This document shows positions 1 to 9,744 of a DNA stretch of 60,642 nt, one piece after another. The DNA is from Bacteroidia bacterium (GTDB taxonomy: Bacteria > Bacteroidota > Bacteroidia > Flavobacteriales_D > JAUILH01), in assembly GCA_030433115.1 (NCBI GenBank), contig JAUILH010000007.1:1-60642 (forward strand). Reading direction: 5' to 3'. The notes under the pieces are model-generated. The model saw only the letters and a program-made list of their open reading frames with translations. It did no database searches and was not told the DNA's origin. Both the position numbers and the translations under genes were made by a program. How positions within the stretch are numbered: the stretch's first letter is position 1; the number at the start of each line of letters is the position of its first letter.

Positions 1-690
1 ATAGGTAATGGTATGGATACCAACGCCGGCGGCGGCTGGATCGAAGGAGTATGTCATGCCGTTGCCATCATCGGTCACTCCCGGACCAGAGTAAACGCCT
101 CCTGTTGGACTGCCGCCCGTTAAGCCTGTTTGTACACCAGCATCTAAACATAGATCGGCTAAAGTTGAGAAAGTCACTGTTGGTAAACTGAATACTTCAA
201 CATCATCACTGGCTGAATTTGTACATCCGTTTGCATTGGCGTATGTATAGGTGATCGTATGTACGCCTACACCAGCAGCGGCTGGGTCGAAGGAATATGT
301 CATTCCGTTGCCATCATCTGTAACACCAGTTCCTGAGTACACACCGCCGGTAGGTGAACCACTGCCTAGTCCTGCTTGTACACCATCGTTTACACAAAGG
401 TCTGCCGGAGCGGTGAAAGTAACTGTTGGTAAAGCAAATACTTCAACATCATCACTGGCCGAATTTGTACATCCAGAACCATTGGTAGACGTGTACGTGA
501 TGGTATGAATACCTGCACCAGCGGCGGCTGGATCGAATGAGTAACTTGTTCCGTTGCCATCATCTGTTACACCTGTTCCAGAGAATACTCCGCCGGTTGG
601 GCTTGCTCCTGTGAGTCCGGTTTGTACACCAGCATCTATACAAAGGTCCGCTAGAGCAGTGAAAGTAACAGTTGGTAATGCATTGATCGT
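1..690 (-). repeat. Tandem 246-bp coding repeats
   Basis: Units recur at exactly 246 bp: the actgttggta-type anchor starts at 176, 422 and 668 (the last as acagttggta). 246 bp is 82 codons, so the repeat stays in frame and encodes one Ig-like module. DNA identity between units is high, including synonymous positions, which suggests recent duplication or gene conversion. More units probably lie to the left of the window. Confidence 0.85.
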
Positions 691-1971
691 CACTGATACA
701 TTAGAACTATTTGGGCATGTTCCGGATGTGGTATAAGTGACAGTATAAGTACCCGGAGTGGATGCTGATACATCAATGGCGCCTGTACTTGAGCTAATGC
801 TTAAACCAGCGGTGGATGAAAAGCTTCCGCCTCCTAAACCTGTAATGGTTGGCGTTGGGTCGGAGGCATCTTGACAATACGCTGATGCTGAATAGTTGAA
901 GGAGGCGTCATCTAATGGGTTGACTGTAACAGTTACCTGACCACACAAACCTGTTGATTCATCTACGCAACCAGCACCATCTTCTCCACGAATGAAAAAT
1001 GTAGTGGACCCAGTTAATGTGGCAGTTGTAAATGAATTAGTCGCTGAAGTACCCACCTGAGTGCCTCCGCACGACCCGGTATAAATATGCCAATTGGTAG
1101 CGTCATTTAATGAGCCAGACCAGGTTATAGTGGATGTATTCCCTGTGCAAATAGATGCTGGGGTAGCTACAAGCGAACTTGGGACGTCTGGATCGGTACA
1201 AGCTGCTACACAGGTCACATTAGGTGAATAAGCACCTGGACCAATATTGTACGGAGTATTATTGTCCGAAATCCAATTAGTTCTATCATTGATCAACGCT
1301 CTTAAGACAGTAGATGTCCCAGTCAATGTTCCATTGTATTTTGCATTGTCCTGTTCGGTAAGAGTTGCAGGAAATAAGGAAACACAGTTGACACCATTCG
1401 TCAATCCCGGCGGCACGATAGATTCAGATGTAGCGGATACACAGGAAGAAAGATTCCAACCCGTTGAGGGATCCAAACAAGCTCCAGCTCCATCGTCGCC
1501 ATGAATAGCAGCAATAAATGTAGCCGAACTAGGGGAAGCAGGAACTCCCGGTGTGGCAACCTGATATGCTATCATTTGATCGCCGGCGGATAAATTAAAA
1601 TTATTTGTCACTCCTCCTGATAACCAAACCATTGTTGCTCCGGTCACTCCTGTAACGGTAACAGAAGTTCCTGCATCTTGAAAATTGATTATAGTTCCAC
1701 AACTAATACCACCTGCGGGAGCAGTAAATAGCCAATGGTCCTCTCCATTTGAAAGCCAAGTGGTTGCATTTACGATTCCCTGATCCGTAAAATAAATCTG
1801 TTCAGAACCGGGAATATCGGTGAGGGTGATGATAGAAAAGGCATCAGGTGAATCCGTATTATATCCAACGAAGGCAAGGTCTCCAGCGGATAAGGTCTGA
1901 GCAAAAGAGTTTTTGGTTAATCCCAGTAGACATAATAGAGCAACCAAACAATAAACCGTGTAATTTTTCAT
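1..1971 (-). CDS. Large secreted repeat protein, C-terminus outside window
   Basis: The minus frame is open from an ATG at 1971 to the left edge (657 codons, no stop). It begins MKNYTVYCLVALLCLLGL, a typical signal peptide, followed by a domain starting AGDLAFVGYNTDSPDAF that resembles N-termini of secreted Bacteroidota surface proteins. After about residue 280 come Ig/PKD-like beta-sandwich repeats rich in Thr, Ser and Gly, with paired Cys residues. The last three visible units are near-identical 82-residue repeats (LPTVTF, ADLC, SPTGGV, SGTGVTDDGNG, SYSFDPAAAG, HTITYT). Such proteins are usually very long and end in a T9SS or gliding-type sorting domain, which would lie outside the window. 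The likely role is surface adhesin or exported structural protein. Reading frame is certain; function is inferred. Confidence 0.85.
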   Translation of the reverse strand, partial: MKNYTVYCLVALLCLLGLTKNSFAQTLSAGDLAFVGYNTDSPDAFSIITLTDIPGSEQIYFTDQGIVNATTWLSNGEDHWLFTAPAGGISCGTIINFQDAGTSVTVTGVTGATMVWLSGGVTNNFNLSAGDQMIAYQVATPGVPASPSSATFIAAIHGDDGAGACLDPSTGWNLSSCVSATSESIVPPGLTNGVNCVSLFPATLTEQDNAKYNGTLTGTSTVLRALINDRTNWISDNNTPYNIGPGAYSPNVTCVAACTDPDVPSSLVATPASICTGNTSTITWSGSLNDATNWHIYTGSCGGTQVGTSATNSFTTATLTGSTTFFIRGEDGAGCVDESTGLCGQVTVTVNPLDDASFNYSASAYCQDASDPTPTITGLGGGSFSSTAGLSISSSTGAIDVSASTPGTYTVTYTTSGTCPNSSNVSVTINALPTVTFTALADLCIDAGVQTGLTGASPTGGVFSGTGVTDDGNGTSYSFDPAAAGAGIHTITYTSTNGSGCTNSASDDVEVFALPTVTFTAPADLCVNDGVQAGLGSGSPTGGVYSGTGVTDDGNGMTYSFDPAAAGVGVHTITYTYANANGCTNSASDDVEVFSLPTVTFSTLADLCLDAGVQTGLTGGSPTGGVYSGPGVTDDGNGMTYSFDPAAAGVGIHTITY

Positions 1972-2176
1972 TTTTGATAAAGAGTTTAATTAGGCGTAAT
2001 AACCACAGCCTATTGGCGAAAATAAGTCAAGCTTAAATGGCATCCCAAGTACCTTAATTGCATTTACTATAAGGTTGATTACATGATTAGCCGATGATAA
2101 AAATGCTGTTTACTCACGGTTTAAACCTGATAATAATTGATGGTACATTTTTTTTGTTTTATCACTTTTTCAGTTC

Positions 2177-2204
2177 TTGCCTTGACGCATTTATTGTATC
2201 ATTG
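2177..2204 (+). promoter_or_regulatory. Candidate Bacteroidota-type promoter of the LytTR regulator
   Basis: TTG at 2177-2179 and TATCATTG at 2197-2204 are separated by 17 nt and sit 18 nt upstream of the response-regulator ATG. This fits the TTG / TAnnTTTG pattern with one mismatch in the -7 box. The 1972-2222 gap is a divergent promoter region; I see no gene in it. Confidence 0.45.
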
Positions 2205-2222
2205 ATCAAATTGTTTCTGTGA

Positions 2223-2963
2223 ATGAAGAAATACACGGTTGCCATAGTAGATGATGAAATTGACTCACAAATCACATTGCGCAGCTTCCTAGAGGAGTAT
2301 TGTCCTTCAGTAGAATTAATAGGCACCTACAGCGGAGTTAATGACTGCATAAATGGACTGAAGCTTGCAGTTCCCGATATCCTTTTATTGGACATTAGTT
2401 TATCGGATGGGACCGGATTTGATATTTTACGGAAAACCACGGATCCAGACACTAAGGTTATCATGATTACTGCGCATGGACACTATGCGGTAGAGGCATT
2501 TAAGTATAAAGTGGATGATTATCTGCTCAAACCAGTGAACCCAAAAGACCTTCAAAATTCAATAACAGATTTAACAGACCTCATTGACAAACAAAGAAAC
2601 CAAATACCTTACCATAACACTCTCCACAGTGCCCTCAAAAAGCTTGGTATTCCATCGAAAGACAAACTTCACATCACAACTTTAAAAGATATTGTAAGAT
2701 GTGAGGCTGACAGTAATTACACACTGGTGTTTTTGAAAGATGAATCAAGAATTATTGTGCCAAAAACCATCAAAATATTCGAAGAGACTCTGGGAGATAA
2801 CGGCTTCATAAGAGTTCATCAATCTCATTTAATCAATCAGGAACATATCAATACTATTTTACTCAAAAAAAGCTGTATCGAACTAAAAAACGGAGACAGA
2901 ATTCCTATATCCAGAAAATACAAAAGTACCGTAGTGAGCAAATTCAAACTAAAACTTATTTAA
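2223..2963 (+). CDS. LytTR-family response regulator
   Basis: 246 residues with two domains. The N-terminal receiver domain has acidic residues D10, D11 and E12, the predicted phospho-acceptor D57 in LLLDISLSDG, T83 and K103 (LLKP). From about residue 140 there is a LytTR DNA-binding domain (IVRCEADSNYTLVFL, then IRVHQSHLINQEHI). Known family members bind DNA through the LytTR domain after phosphorylation by a LytS-type kinase. The next gene, 4 nt downstream, is such a kinase, so the two form a two-component system with the regulator first. The target genes cannot be told from the sequence; the divergent repeat-protein gene and the downstream secreted protein are candidates. Confidence 0.92.
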   Translation: MKKYTVAIVDDEIDSQITLRSFLEEYCPSVELIGTYSGVNDCINGLKLAVPDILLLDISLSDGTGFDILRKTTDPDTKVIMITAHGHYAVEAFKYKVDDYLLKPVNPKDLQNSITDLTDLIDKQRNQIPYHNTLHSALKKLGIPSKDKLHITTLKDIVRCEADSNYTLVFLKDESRIIVPKTIKIFEETLGDNGFIRVHQSHLINQEHINTILLKKSCIELKNGDRIPISRKYKSTVVSKFKLKLI

Positions 2964-2967
2964 CGCT

Positions 2968-5163
2968 TTGAGATTTCTCGTTGTTTTCTTGTTTTTATTG
3001 TCAGGGCTGCCCTTTGGAGGAAATGCTCAAAATTCTGCAGACAAGCACTTTTACCTCATTGATGACTTAAATCTCTCGGACCTCTCAAAACACGATCGGA
3101 CCATAATCGATAGTTGTTTATCAGTTTACCATACCGCTCAAAACCATGAGTCAAAAATTTCGTCACTCACATATATCTGCGACAATATTTCTAACTCCTG
3201 TTGGACAAAATACCAGGTATTTCAATACAACTTCATTAAGCGTGTAATGGCAGAAGCTATGCCAGAAGATGAGCATAGAAAAATCAAAGAACACCTGGTA
3301 AATGCACTTACTAACCTGGGGGTAATGGCGATCACAAATGGGAATAAACATCAGGCACTTGATTATTACACTGAGGGGCTGGAAATTTCAAAAAGGATAG
3401 ATCACAAAATTGGGATTGCCAGAAGTCTTATTGGACTGGGATTAAGCCATAAAGATCTGGAAAAACCGGAGCAAGCGTTACAATATTTGAATCAAGCTTA
3501 CGCTGAGTATCAGTATTTAAATGACTCGCTTGGTCAGGCGGATGTCCTGTTTAACATAGGTGAAACCTACCGATGGTTGGGAAAACATACTCAAGCCATC
3601 AATTATTTAAAAAAAAGCCTTTCGATTTATGATGAAATAGATCGTTTAAATGGTGTTTTAGTTGCTCAGAATAGTATTGCGCTGATTGAAACCAATAGAG
3701 GGAATATCAAAAAGGCCATTGATCTTTTCAATCAAAATCTTGAGATTTCAGAGCGATTGGGCTATGACCAAAGTTCTGCAGGAACCAACAATAATATTGG
3801 AGATCTGTACCTGACTCTGGGTGAGAATGAAACTGCCATACAGTATTTTGAGCATGCCCTTGCTATTGCCGAAAAGATAGGTTCTCCAAAGCTGGAAGCT
3901 CTATATTTAAACAATATAGGACGGGCTCTGGCGCAAAACAAGAACTATGAAAAAGCCATTTCATACTATAAACAAAGTTATGAGACCGAGAAGTCAATCA
4001 ACAATGAACAGGGCATTGCTAGGGCGCTAAATAACTTGTCGAAAGCCTATTTCTACGAACAAGATACGCTCAAGGCTATCGAATATTGTGATCAGAGTAT
4101 CGCTATCTACAAGCGCATCCAATACAAAGTGGGGGAAGCTACCAGCGAAATTAACCTGGCGGAATTTTTATTCTCAACGGGAGATTCCTCAAGGGCATAC
4201 ATACATGCGAAAAGAGGATTTGATTTGTGTCAGGAAATGGGAAGTACCAATGAACTCAAAACAGCTTCAAATGTCCTATACCAGATTTATAAAAGTATGG
4301 GAGATTTTGAACGTGCTTTGCATATGCATGAATTATACATTGCTTCTCGTGACAGCATTGTAAATCTTGAAAACAGAACCTTGTTAATCAGAACACAAGC
4401 CGAACTTGAAAATCAAAAAAACAAAGCCAAATTTGAACAAAATGCCATCGCGAAGAATCTAAAACTTAAAGATCAGGAACATAAAATAAAAGATCAGAAG
4501 TACATCTCTGTCTTGCTACTACTTCTTCTTGTGGTCGTAATACTGTTTGTAATGTGGCGCAAATCAAGATATACTCTAAGCATAAAGCAGCTTCAGGAAC
4601 AGGTTGTAAAATCTCAGATGAAACCACACTTTATTTTCAATGTACTGGTATCAATACAATCATTGATCTTACAAAAAAGGGAACAAGATGCCGTGTATTA
4701 CCTATCTGAAGTAGCCACTTTTATGCGAACAAATTTAAACATGATTAATGAGCGACAAATTCCTATCTCGCAGGAGTTAGACATTATAGAAAACTATCTG
4801 AAATTGGAGAAACTGAGGTTCAAAGACAAACTGAACTATGACATTATACAGCCCGAAAATACTGGTATAACCTACAAAGTACCTCCTCTCATAATTCAAC
4901 CAATCGTTGAGAATTCCATAGTTCACGGTTTTGCAAAAACCATTGATGGTGGTCATGTCAAAATATGGTGTGAAGATAACGGCTCTCATTTATCAATATT
5001 TGTTGAAGATAATGGCTATGGGCTCTCTGAGCAACCCGAATTAAATTCTAAGGGACTGTCCATCGTGAGAAAGCGACTCAAACTCGCCAACAAAAAGAAC
5101 AAAATTGAGATTTCCAACAGAAAAAATTCCTCCGGCGTAGCAGTACGAATCGACATTTATTAA
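2968..5163 (+). CDS. TPR-containing LytS-type sensor histidine kinase
   Basis: 731 residues starting at TTG 4 nt after the regulator's stop; no ATG fits better, and the TTG gives a clean signal peptide (MRFLVVFLFLLSG, cut near GGNAQNS). The exported part (about 90-450) is a string of TPR repeats (ALDYYTEGLEI, AIQYFEHALAIAEKIG and similar). A coiled coil follows, one membrane helix at about 511-531, then a His_kinase domain with QMKPHFIFN (His near 553) and an HATPase domain with the N box IVENSIVHG (about 646) and the G box VEDNGYGLS (about 681). This is the usual Bacteroidota design in which a periplasmic TPR sensor signals to a cytoplasmic LytS-like kinase. Partner: the regulator at 2223-2963. 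Confidence 0.92.
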   Translation: MRFLVVFLFLLSGLPFGGNAQNSADKHFYLIDDLNLSDLSKHDRTIIDSCLSVYHTAQNHESKISSLTYICDNISNSCWTKYQVFQYNFIKRVMAEAMPEDEHRKIKEHLVNALTNLGVMAITNGNKHQALDYYTEGLEISKRIDHKIGIARSLIGLGLSHKDLEKPEQALQYLNQAYAEYQYLNDSLGQADVLFNIGETYRWLGKHTQAINYLKKSLSIYDEIDRLNGVLVAQNSIALIETNRGNIKKAIDLFNQNLEISERLGYDQSSAGTNNNIGDLYLTLGENETAIQYFEHALAIAEKIGSPKLEALYLNNIGRALAQNKNYEKAISYYKQSYETEKSINNEQGIARALNNLSKAYFYEQDTLKAIEYCDQSIAIYKRIQYKVGEATSEINLAEFLFSTGDSSRAYIHAKRGFDLCQEMGSTNELKTASNVLYQIYKSMGDFERALHMHELYIASRDSIVNLENRTLLIRTQAELENQKNKAKFEQNAIAKNLKLKDQEHKIKDQKYISVLLLLLLVVVILFVMWRKSRYTLSIKQLQEQVVKSQMKPHFIFNVLVSIQSLILQKREQDAVYYLSEVATFMRTNLNMINERQIPISQELDIIENYLKLEKLRFKDKLNYDIIQPENTGITYKVPPLIIQPIVENSIVHGFAKTIDGGHVKIWCEDNGSHLSIFVEDNGYGLSEQPELNSKGLSIVRKRLKLANKKNKIEISNRKNSSGVAVRIDIY

Positions 5164-5304
5164 GATAAAACCAGGCAATATTTTGAACCTTGCCTACCGA
5201 GACGTGTACGAATTCTAAACGAAACGTCACGTTTACTCATTCTTGCCTATAAATGTGCAACGAAATTTTGACATTGAAGGTAGAATAAACAAAACCAATT
5301 ATTT

Positions 5305-6027
5305 ATGAAGTCTATTTTTGTCATCACCAGCTTAACATGCCTCTCTTTTAGTTCAATTTCTCAAGATAAAGCATACGTTTTCGACCTGCACCAACCGGAC
5401 AAGGTCAAATCTCAACTTTCCATTTTCGTTGAAGCCCTTCATACAAATGATACCACAACAGAATTCAAGTTCAGAAACAGGGATTATACATACATGCGCT
5501 ACAAAAGCATGCAGGCAGCCCCAGATTATCTCGACCCCAATGAATCTCTGGCAACGCAGAGTTTCTTGAGTCAAATTAGATTTGGTGACATTTATGTTGA
5601 CACCATCAATAATATGATTATGCGCACGTACTATACTGAACCGGAAAACAAGAAAAACAAGCACCGCTATGCCTTTCACATTGATGAAGCTGGTAAGATT
5701 GACCAAGTCCTGTACGTCCCTCCTATTACAAAAGAATACTTTCCTGAGTGGGATGACGAGCAGTTCAAAACTTTAATATCAAGATTAGATACAGCTACAG
5801 TGTACACTGATGAGATTGAACCTGATATGTATGAGTATGAGCTGCACAGATGTGCAGAAGTGATGCCTGAAATTGAACTAATCATGGCGGAAGACATTGA
5901 GAACCTCAAAAGAAAAATTGATGCCATGGAACCAGATTCTGATGAAAAAAATATGGAAATAGACGACAATTCTACTCCTAATAAGACAGTTACCGAACAA
6001 GATTTAAACAGTAAGATGAACGACTAA
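5305..6027 (+). CDS. Secreted protein of unknown function
   Basis: 240 residues with a likely signal peptide (MKSIFVITSLTCLSFSSISQ). I do not recognise the family. The middle is rich in aromatic and charged residues (FKFRNRDYTYMRYKS, RFGDIYVDTINNMIMRTYY) and the last 60 residues are acidic and probably disordered. The next gene starts 11 nt downstream on the same strand, so the two are probably cotranscribed. Position right after the sensor kinase makes it a possible target of that system, which is only inference. Confidence 0.75.
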   Translation: MKSIFVITSLTCLSFSSISQDKAYVFDLHQPDKVKSQLSIFVEALHTNDTTTEFKFRNRDYTYMRYKSMQAAPDYLDPNESLATQSFLSQIRFGDIYVDTINNMIMRTYYTEPENKKNKHRYAFHIDEAGKIDQVLYVPPITKEYFPEWDDEQFKTLISRLDTATVYTDEIEPDMYEYELHRCAEVMPEIELIMAEDIENLKRKIDAMEPDSDEKNMEIDDNSTPNKTVTEQDLNSKMND

Positions 6028-6038
6028 TTACCCTTACC

Positions 6039-6680
6039 ATGACCAAAGCCAAAACCCTCAAGATTTTATTCGTTTGTATACTGGCATTCTCAGCCATTTC
6101 AGCCATTGCATGTCATGTATTTGGTTGGATTGACCTGTATACCTCTGCCAGATTGATTGTCATTCCAGCTTTTCTGTTAATAGTGTTGATTGGTCTTATG
6201 GACAAAGAATTTGGCAAGATAATCCTAAGAGGATGGCTTTACGGCTTGTTGGCGGTATCCATTTACGATTTATCCAGAATTCCATTTATGATGGCTGGTT
6301 GGGGCGATTTTATCCCCACAATTGGCGACTGGGTAATGGGAACTGAGAACGTCCATCCATTGGTTGGTTATGCCTGGCGGTATATTGGAAATGGTGGTGG
6401 ACTGGGCATTGCTTTCGTGGTAATCACAACTTACTTCCCTATCAAGGTTAACAAACTACTAATTGGACTCATCTATGGTTTGTGTGTTTGGCTGTGTCTG
6501 GACATTGTTTTGATCTATTCTGATCATGGTCAGGACATGATGTTTCAGCTGACTTCTTTAAACGTGACAGGTAGTTTAATAGGACATGTAGTCTACGGCA
6601 GTGTGTTGGGAGCTTTGATTTATTGGAAGAGTCTGGGTTTGGAAGATACTTTTGAAAAACTTCCCACCAATCCAGGCTAA
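6039..6680 (+). CDS. Polytopic membrane protein, unknown function
   Basis: 213 residues, strongly hydrophobic, with about six predicted membrane segments (the first begins near ILFVCILAFSAISAIAC; others around IVIPAFLLIVLIGLM, IGNGGGLGIAFVVITTYF, LIGLIYGLCVWLCLDIVL and HVVYGSVLGALIYW). I see no transporter or enzyme motif. It follows the 240-residue secreted protein by 11 nt. Its stop overlaps the stop of the opposing small gene (CTAA, 6677-6680). Confidence 0.75.
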   Translation: MTKAKTLKILFVCILAFSAISAIACHVFGWIDLYTSARLIVIPAFLLIVLIGLMDKEFGKIILRGWLYGLLAVSIYDLSRIPFMMAGWGDFIPTIGDWVMGTENVHPLVGYAWRYIGNGGGLGIAFVVITTYFPIKVNKLLIGLIYGLCVWLCLDIVLIYSDHGQDMMFQLTSLNVTGSLIGHVVYGSVLGALIYWKSLGLEDTFEKLPTNPG

Positions 6681-6928
6681 TCCTCCCAACCACACAAAGT
6701 CCTGCCATATTTTCGCTTAGCATCACTTAAGCTTACCTGAATAATGCTATGTGTGCATGCACCTAAACCACGACAGCGCTTAGCATAGTGATACTTTTTG
6801 GCAGTTCCGCTGTTACAGATATAGACATAGGTCTGAGATTCTCTGGACGCTCGGTCTGTTTCATAACTTACCGGAGCCCCCATAAAAGACTGCACAAAAT
6901 AGCTTACTGCGATGAGTGATTTGATCAT
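6677..6928 (-). CDS. Small Cys-rich exported protein
   Basis: 83 residues. The N-terminus MIKSLIAVSYFVQSFMG is hydrophobic and signal-like. The C-terminal half has the pattern YICNSGTAKKYHYAKRC, then GLGACTHSII, SLSDAKRKYGRTLCGW, with four regularly spaced Cys and a His. I recall this kind of short Cys/His module from small hypothetical proteins in Bacteroidota; it looks like a tiny metal-binding or disulphide domain. It is convergent with the membrane-protein gene and overlaps it by 4 nt. Its own promoter region holds an 8-6-8 inverted repeat. Confidence 0.7.
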   Translation of the reverse strand: MIKSLIAVSYFVQSFMGAPVSYETDRASRESQTYVYICNSGTAKKYHYAKRCRGLGACTHSIIQVSLSDAKRKYGRTLCGWED

Positions 6929-6935
6929 GACATGA

Positions 6936-6957
6936 AGTTTAGTCGGAAAACTAAACT
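6936..6957. promoter_or_regulatory. Inverted repeat upstream of the small Cys-rich gene
   Basis: AGTTTAGT-CGGAAA-ACTAAACT is a perfect 8-bp inverted repeat with a 6-bp spacer, starting 8 nt upstream of the ATG at 6928 on the minus strand. It could be an operator. The half-sites resemble the TTAGT/ACTAA half-sites of the BlaI-type operators at 36602-36655 but in the opposite orientation, so binding by that regulator is only a guess. Confidence 0.35.
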
Positions 6958-7038
6958 AATTACTCATAAATTACCTCACTGAAAACAGTGATTTTAGACT
7001 ATATTTTCAGGGAAATTGAACCAATACAGCGCCGATAC

Positions 7039-9462
7039 CTACTCTGAAACTCGTCCTTTCTCATCTTCCAATCCAGTCTTTCTTTTTCTGGATTTGATGT
7101 TTTGGTTACCAAAGTTGTAGCTCGCACTAATACTAAAGAAACGGTTATCCCAACGGCCTTCACTGTCAGACACAAGCCCATTGAATGAAGACGTTCCGTA
7201 GAAGCCTTTTCTGTTGGTGATATTGTTGTAACTCGCTCTCACCTTTAAAGCTTCCTTCAAGAATTTTCTCTGAAGTCCTACATTGATTTGGTAGTTCGCA
7301 TCATATCTGAAAACACCTCCCCACACACCAGGCCCGTTTACGAAACCAGATAATTCGAATTTGAAGTCTTTTGGCAAATTGAAGGTGTGAGACTGAAACA
7401 TGTTGTAGCTAAAAACCTGTACATCTACAATGGCGCCATCTCCATAATCTGCCTGGTTGTCCAAATATGACGCACTCAAATTAATGAAGGCTTGCCACCA
7501 CTTCTTAATTTGTAGAGGCAGACTCAAATTGGCACTAAACACATCCTGTGTACTCAAGTTATCCCAGGAAATGAATGCTGCCCGTGGGTCTGTATCATCC
7601 GGACCAATTAAACGGGTAATTGCATTGGTTGTTCGGCTGTAGCCCAATTTAAAAGTATACATGTAAAACAAGGTATAGCTCAACTCAACATTATTCACTA
7701 TCTCTGGTTGCAAGAAAGGATTTCCTTTTTCGATGGACACTTCACTCAATTGGTTTCTAAATGGATTAAGTACATTGTAATCTGGTCTGTTGATACGTCT
7801 CCCATAATTCAACCCCAAACTATGCATTGGCTTAACATTGAACAATAAACCAACGCTTGGAAATAGATTAAAATATTCCTGATTTACCGGAGGTTCCTGT
7901 TTACTGGTATCGTAAGCCACCAAATCACCCGTTGAAATGGTGTGTTCTCCTCGCAGTCCAGCAGTTAAAGACCATCGTTTCCCCAATCTCTGAGAATAGC
8001 TTAAATAACCTGCATATACATTCTCGTCATAGTCGAACTGATTGGATCTTGCACTATCCAAAAACTGGCTACTTCCTAAAACATTATACACTTCAAAGGT
8101 ATTGTCGGTAACCACCTTACTGTACTTCCCGCCTATTCCTAATTTTCCTTTCCCCAATTTTTGTTCGTAGTCTAACTTGGCTGTGTAGATATCAATGTTA
8201 TTGGGTGTATTGAAACTCAATACATTTTCTTCCAAAACCGTTTGTTGATCTGGTGTGTAATACACGTTGGGTTGATTTCTGGTATTCGTATTGTCATAAT
8301 TACCATAGTCCAAATCAACTGTAAGTACCTGTCCGGAATCTCCCAAAAAACTATAATTCAGGTTATACGTTCCCTGAGTCCTGTCATTGTCTCCGGTCAA
8401 ATTAGCGATCAAAATACTGTCTGTCTGGTCTGGCGTATTCTGATCACTGATCCCCACATTATTGATACCAAATACTTCTCCGTCTACAAATGCACCCGAT
8501 ACTAAAAAACCAACCGTATGGTTCTTGTTCAGGAAGAAATCACTCCCCACACGGTAGTTGAATAAGTTTCTTCTGTTCTCCGTATAATTAAACTCATCCA
8601 GCGCAATTCCATTCTGGAAATTATTGGCAATGATCTCAAATAAATTGTCATTCTGGTTGTAACCGGCAGAGCCATATACGTTCATTTTTTTGTTTCGGTA
8701 ATTGCCGCTTCCATTGATGTTATATCTGGTAAGATCTCCTCTGGTATAGGTTCCACTCAAAGACCCGTTGGCTCCGATTGATTTATCTTTCTTCAATCTG
8801 ATATCCACGATTCCAGCGTTTCCTTCCGCATCATATTTGGCGCCTGGAGAGGTAATGATCTCGATTCTATCAATCTGCTCAGCAGGTAAATTCTTTAGGA
8901 AGTTGGCCAAATCTTCACCTGCCAATGGTAAGCGTTTGCCATCAATGTACACCATGACACCAGCACGTCCCATGATGTTGATATTGTCGTTATTGTCCAC
9001 CGTTACGGATGGAGCTTTTCTCAATAACTGCAGCGCATTTGATCCCACACTGTTCACAGTCCCTTCCACATTGAACACGGTTCTGTCTGGTTTCACTTCT
9101 ACCAAATCCCTTTCGGCAACCACAGTCAAACCGCTCAAACTGTCTCCGTCACTTTCGAAATTGATGATCCCCAGTTCTGTTGTAGGACTGTTCACCTTTA
9201 TGTCTGCCTTTGTCAAATCCGGATAACCAACAGCTTTACCAATCAGGTAATAATCACCATAAGCAATATTCATCATTACAAACGAACCGGAATCTGATGT
9301 AGTTTCAACCTTAACCACAGCACTGTCGGCCGCGCTGAATAAGATGACATTGGCAAACATGACAGGCTCACCATCTCCACTCTGCAAAGTACCTTTCACG
9401 GTAGATTGTGCAACACTTAAATTAGCCAATAAAAGACCGAATAGTAGGAACATGTATTTCAT
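7039..9462 (-). CDS. Outer-membrane beta-barrel protein (OMP_b-brl_3, TonB-receptor-like)
   Basis: 807 residues with a signal peptide (MKYMFLLFGLLLANLSVAQS). Residues about 20-105 form a CarboxypepD_reg-like domain (VKGTLQSGDGEPVMFANVIL). Then comes a plug-like domain (LQLLRKAPSVTVDNNDNI, VMVYIDGKRLPL, IDRIEIITSPGAKYDAEG) and a long beta-barrel with alternating aromatic strands, ending ISASYNFGNQ plus a basic tail. This is the plan of Outer membrane protein beta-barrel family members, relatives of TonB-dependent receptors; the substrate is unknown. No SusD partner lies next to it. A TACTTTTG -7 box lies only 7 nt from the ATG. Confidence 0.88.
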   Translation of the reverse strand: MKYMFLLFGLLLANLSVAQSTVKGTLQSGDGEPVMFANVILFSAADSAVVKVETTSDSGSFVMMNIAYGDYYLIGKAVGYPDLTKADIKVNSPTTELGIINFESDGDSLSGLTVVAERDLVEVKPDRTVFNVEGTVNSVGSNALQLLRKAPSVTVDNNDNINIMGRAGVMVYIDGKRLPLAGEDLANFLKNLPAEQIDRIEIITSPGAKYDAEGNAGIVDIRLKKDKSIGANGSLSGTYTRGDLTRYNINGSGNYRNKKMNVYGSAGYNQNDNLFEIIANNFQNGIALDEFNYTENRRNLFNYRVGSDFFLNKNHTVGFLVSGAFVDGEVFGINNVGISDQNTPDQTDSILIANLTGDNDRTQGTYNLNYSFLGDSGQVLTVDLDYGNYDNTNTRNQPNVYYTPDQQTVLEENVLSFNTPNNIDIYTAKLDYEQKLGKGKLGIGGKYSKVVTDNTFEVYNVLGSSQFLDSARSNQFDYDENVYAGYLSYSQRLGKRWSLTAGLRGEHTISTGDLVAYDTSKQEPPVNQEYFNLFPSVGLLFNVKPMHSLGLNYGRRINRPDYNVLNPFRNQLSEVSIEKGNPFLQPEIVNNVELSYTLFYMYTFKLGYSRTTNAITRLIGPDDTDPRAAFISWDNLSTQDVFSANLSLPLQIKKWWQAFINLSASYLDNQADYGDGAIVDVQVFSYNMFQSHTFNLPKDFKFELSGFVNGPGVWGGVFRYDANYQINVGLQRKFLKEALKVRASYNNITNRKGFYGTSSFNGLVSDSEGRWDNRFFSISASYNFGNQNIKSRKRKTGLEDEKGRVSE

Positions 9463-9469
9463 AGTGCTG

Positions 9470-9477
9470 CAAAAGTA
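9470..9477 (-). promoter_or_regulatory. Candidate -7 box (TACTTTTG) close to the start codon
   Basis: On the minus strand TACTTTTG matches TAnnTTTG and ends 7 nt before the ATG at 9462. If used, the transcript would start almost at the start codon. No clear TTG element is seen at the expected -33 spacing. Confidence 0.4.
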
Positions 9478-9744
9478 GGGTAAAACTTTGGCTGGAGGTA
9501 AGAGAATTGTGCAAGATTTGCGAACGGATTTATATCTGGTCGGAAATGTGGGTTGGGTGGTGGAATTGGAGTAGTAATTGCTTTCAATCCGTTTTTGTTG
9601 GTTGGAAGAAGTTGATCAAATGCTTCCTATCACTCAGTCCATTACTATCTTAGAATATAAAAAAAGAAAGGGGCACCTTAAAATTGTTCTTTCTTTTTGA
9701 TGGGCTGTTTATCCTGCTCTTATTACATATTATTCTTGGCCCGA

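Noticed and set aside
251..1504. Plus-strand frames over the repeat protein (251-508, 554-736, 1247-1504)
   Set aside because: They are antisense shadows of the open minus-strand frame, which has a signal peptide and in-frame repeats.
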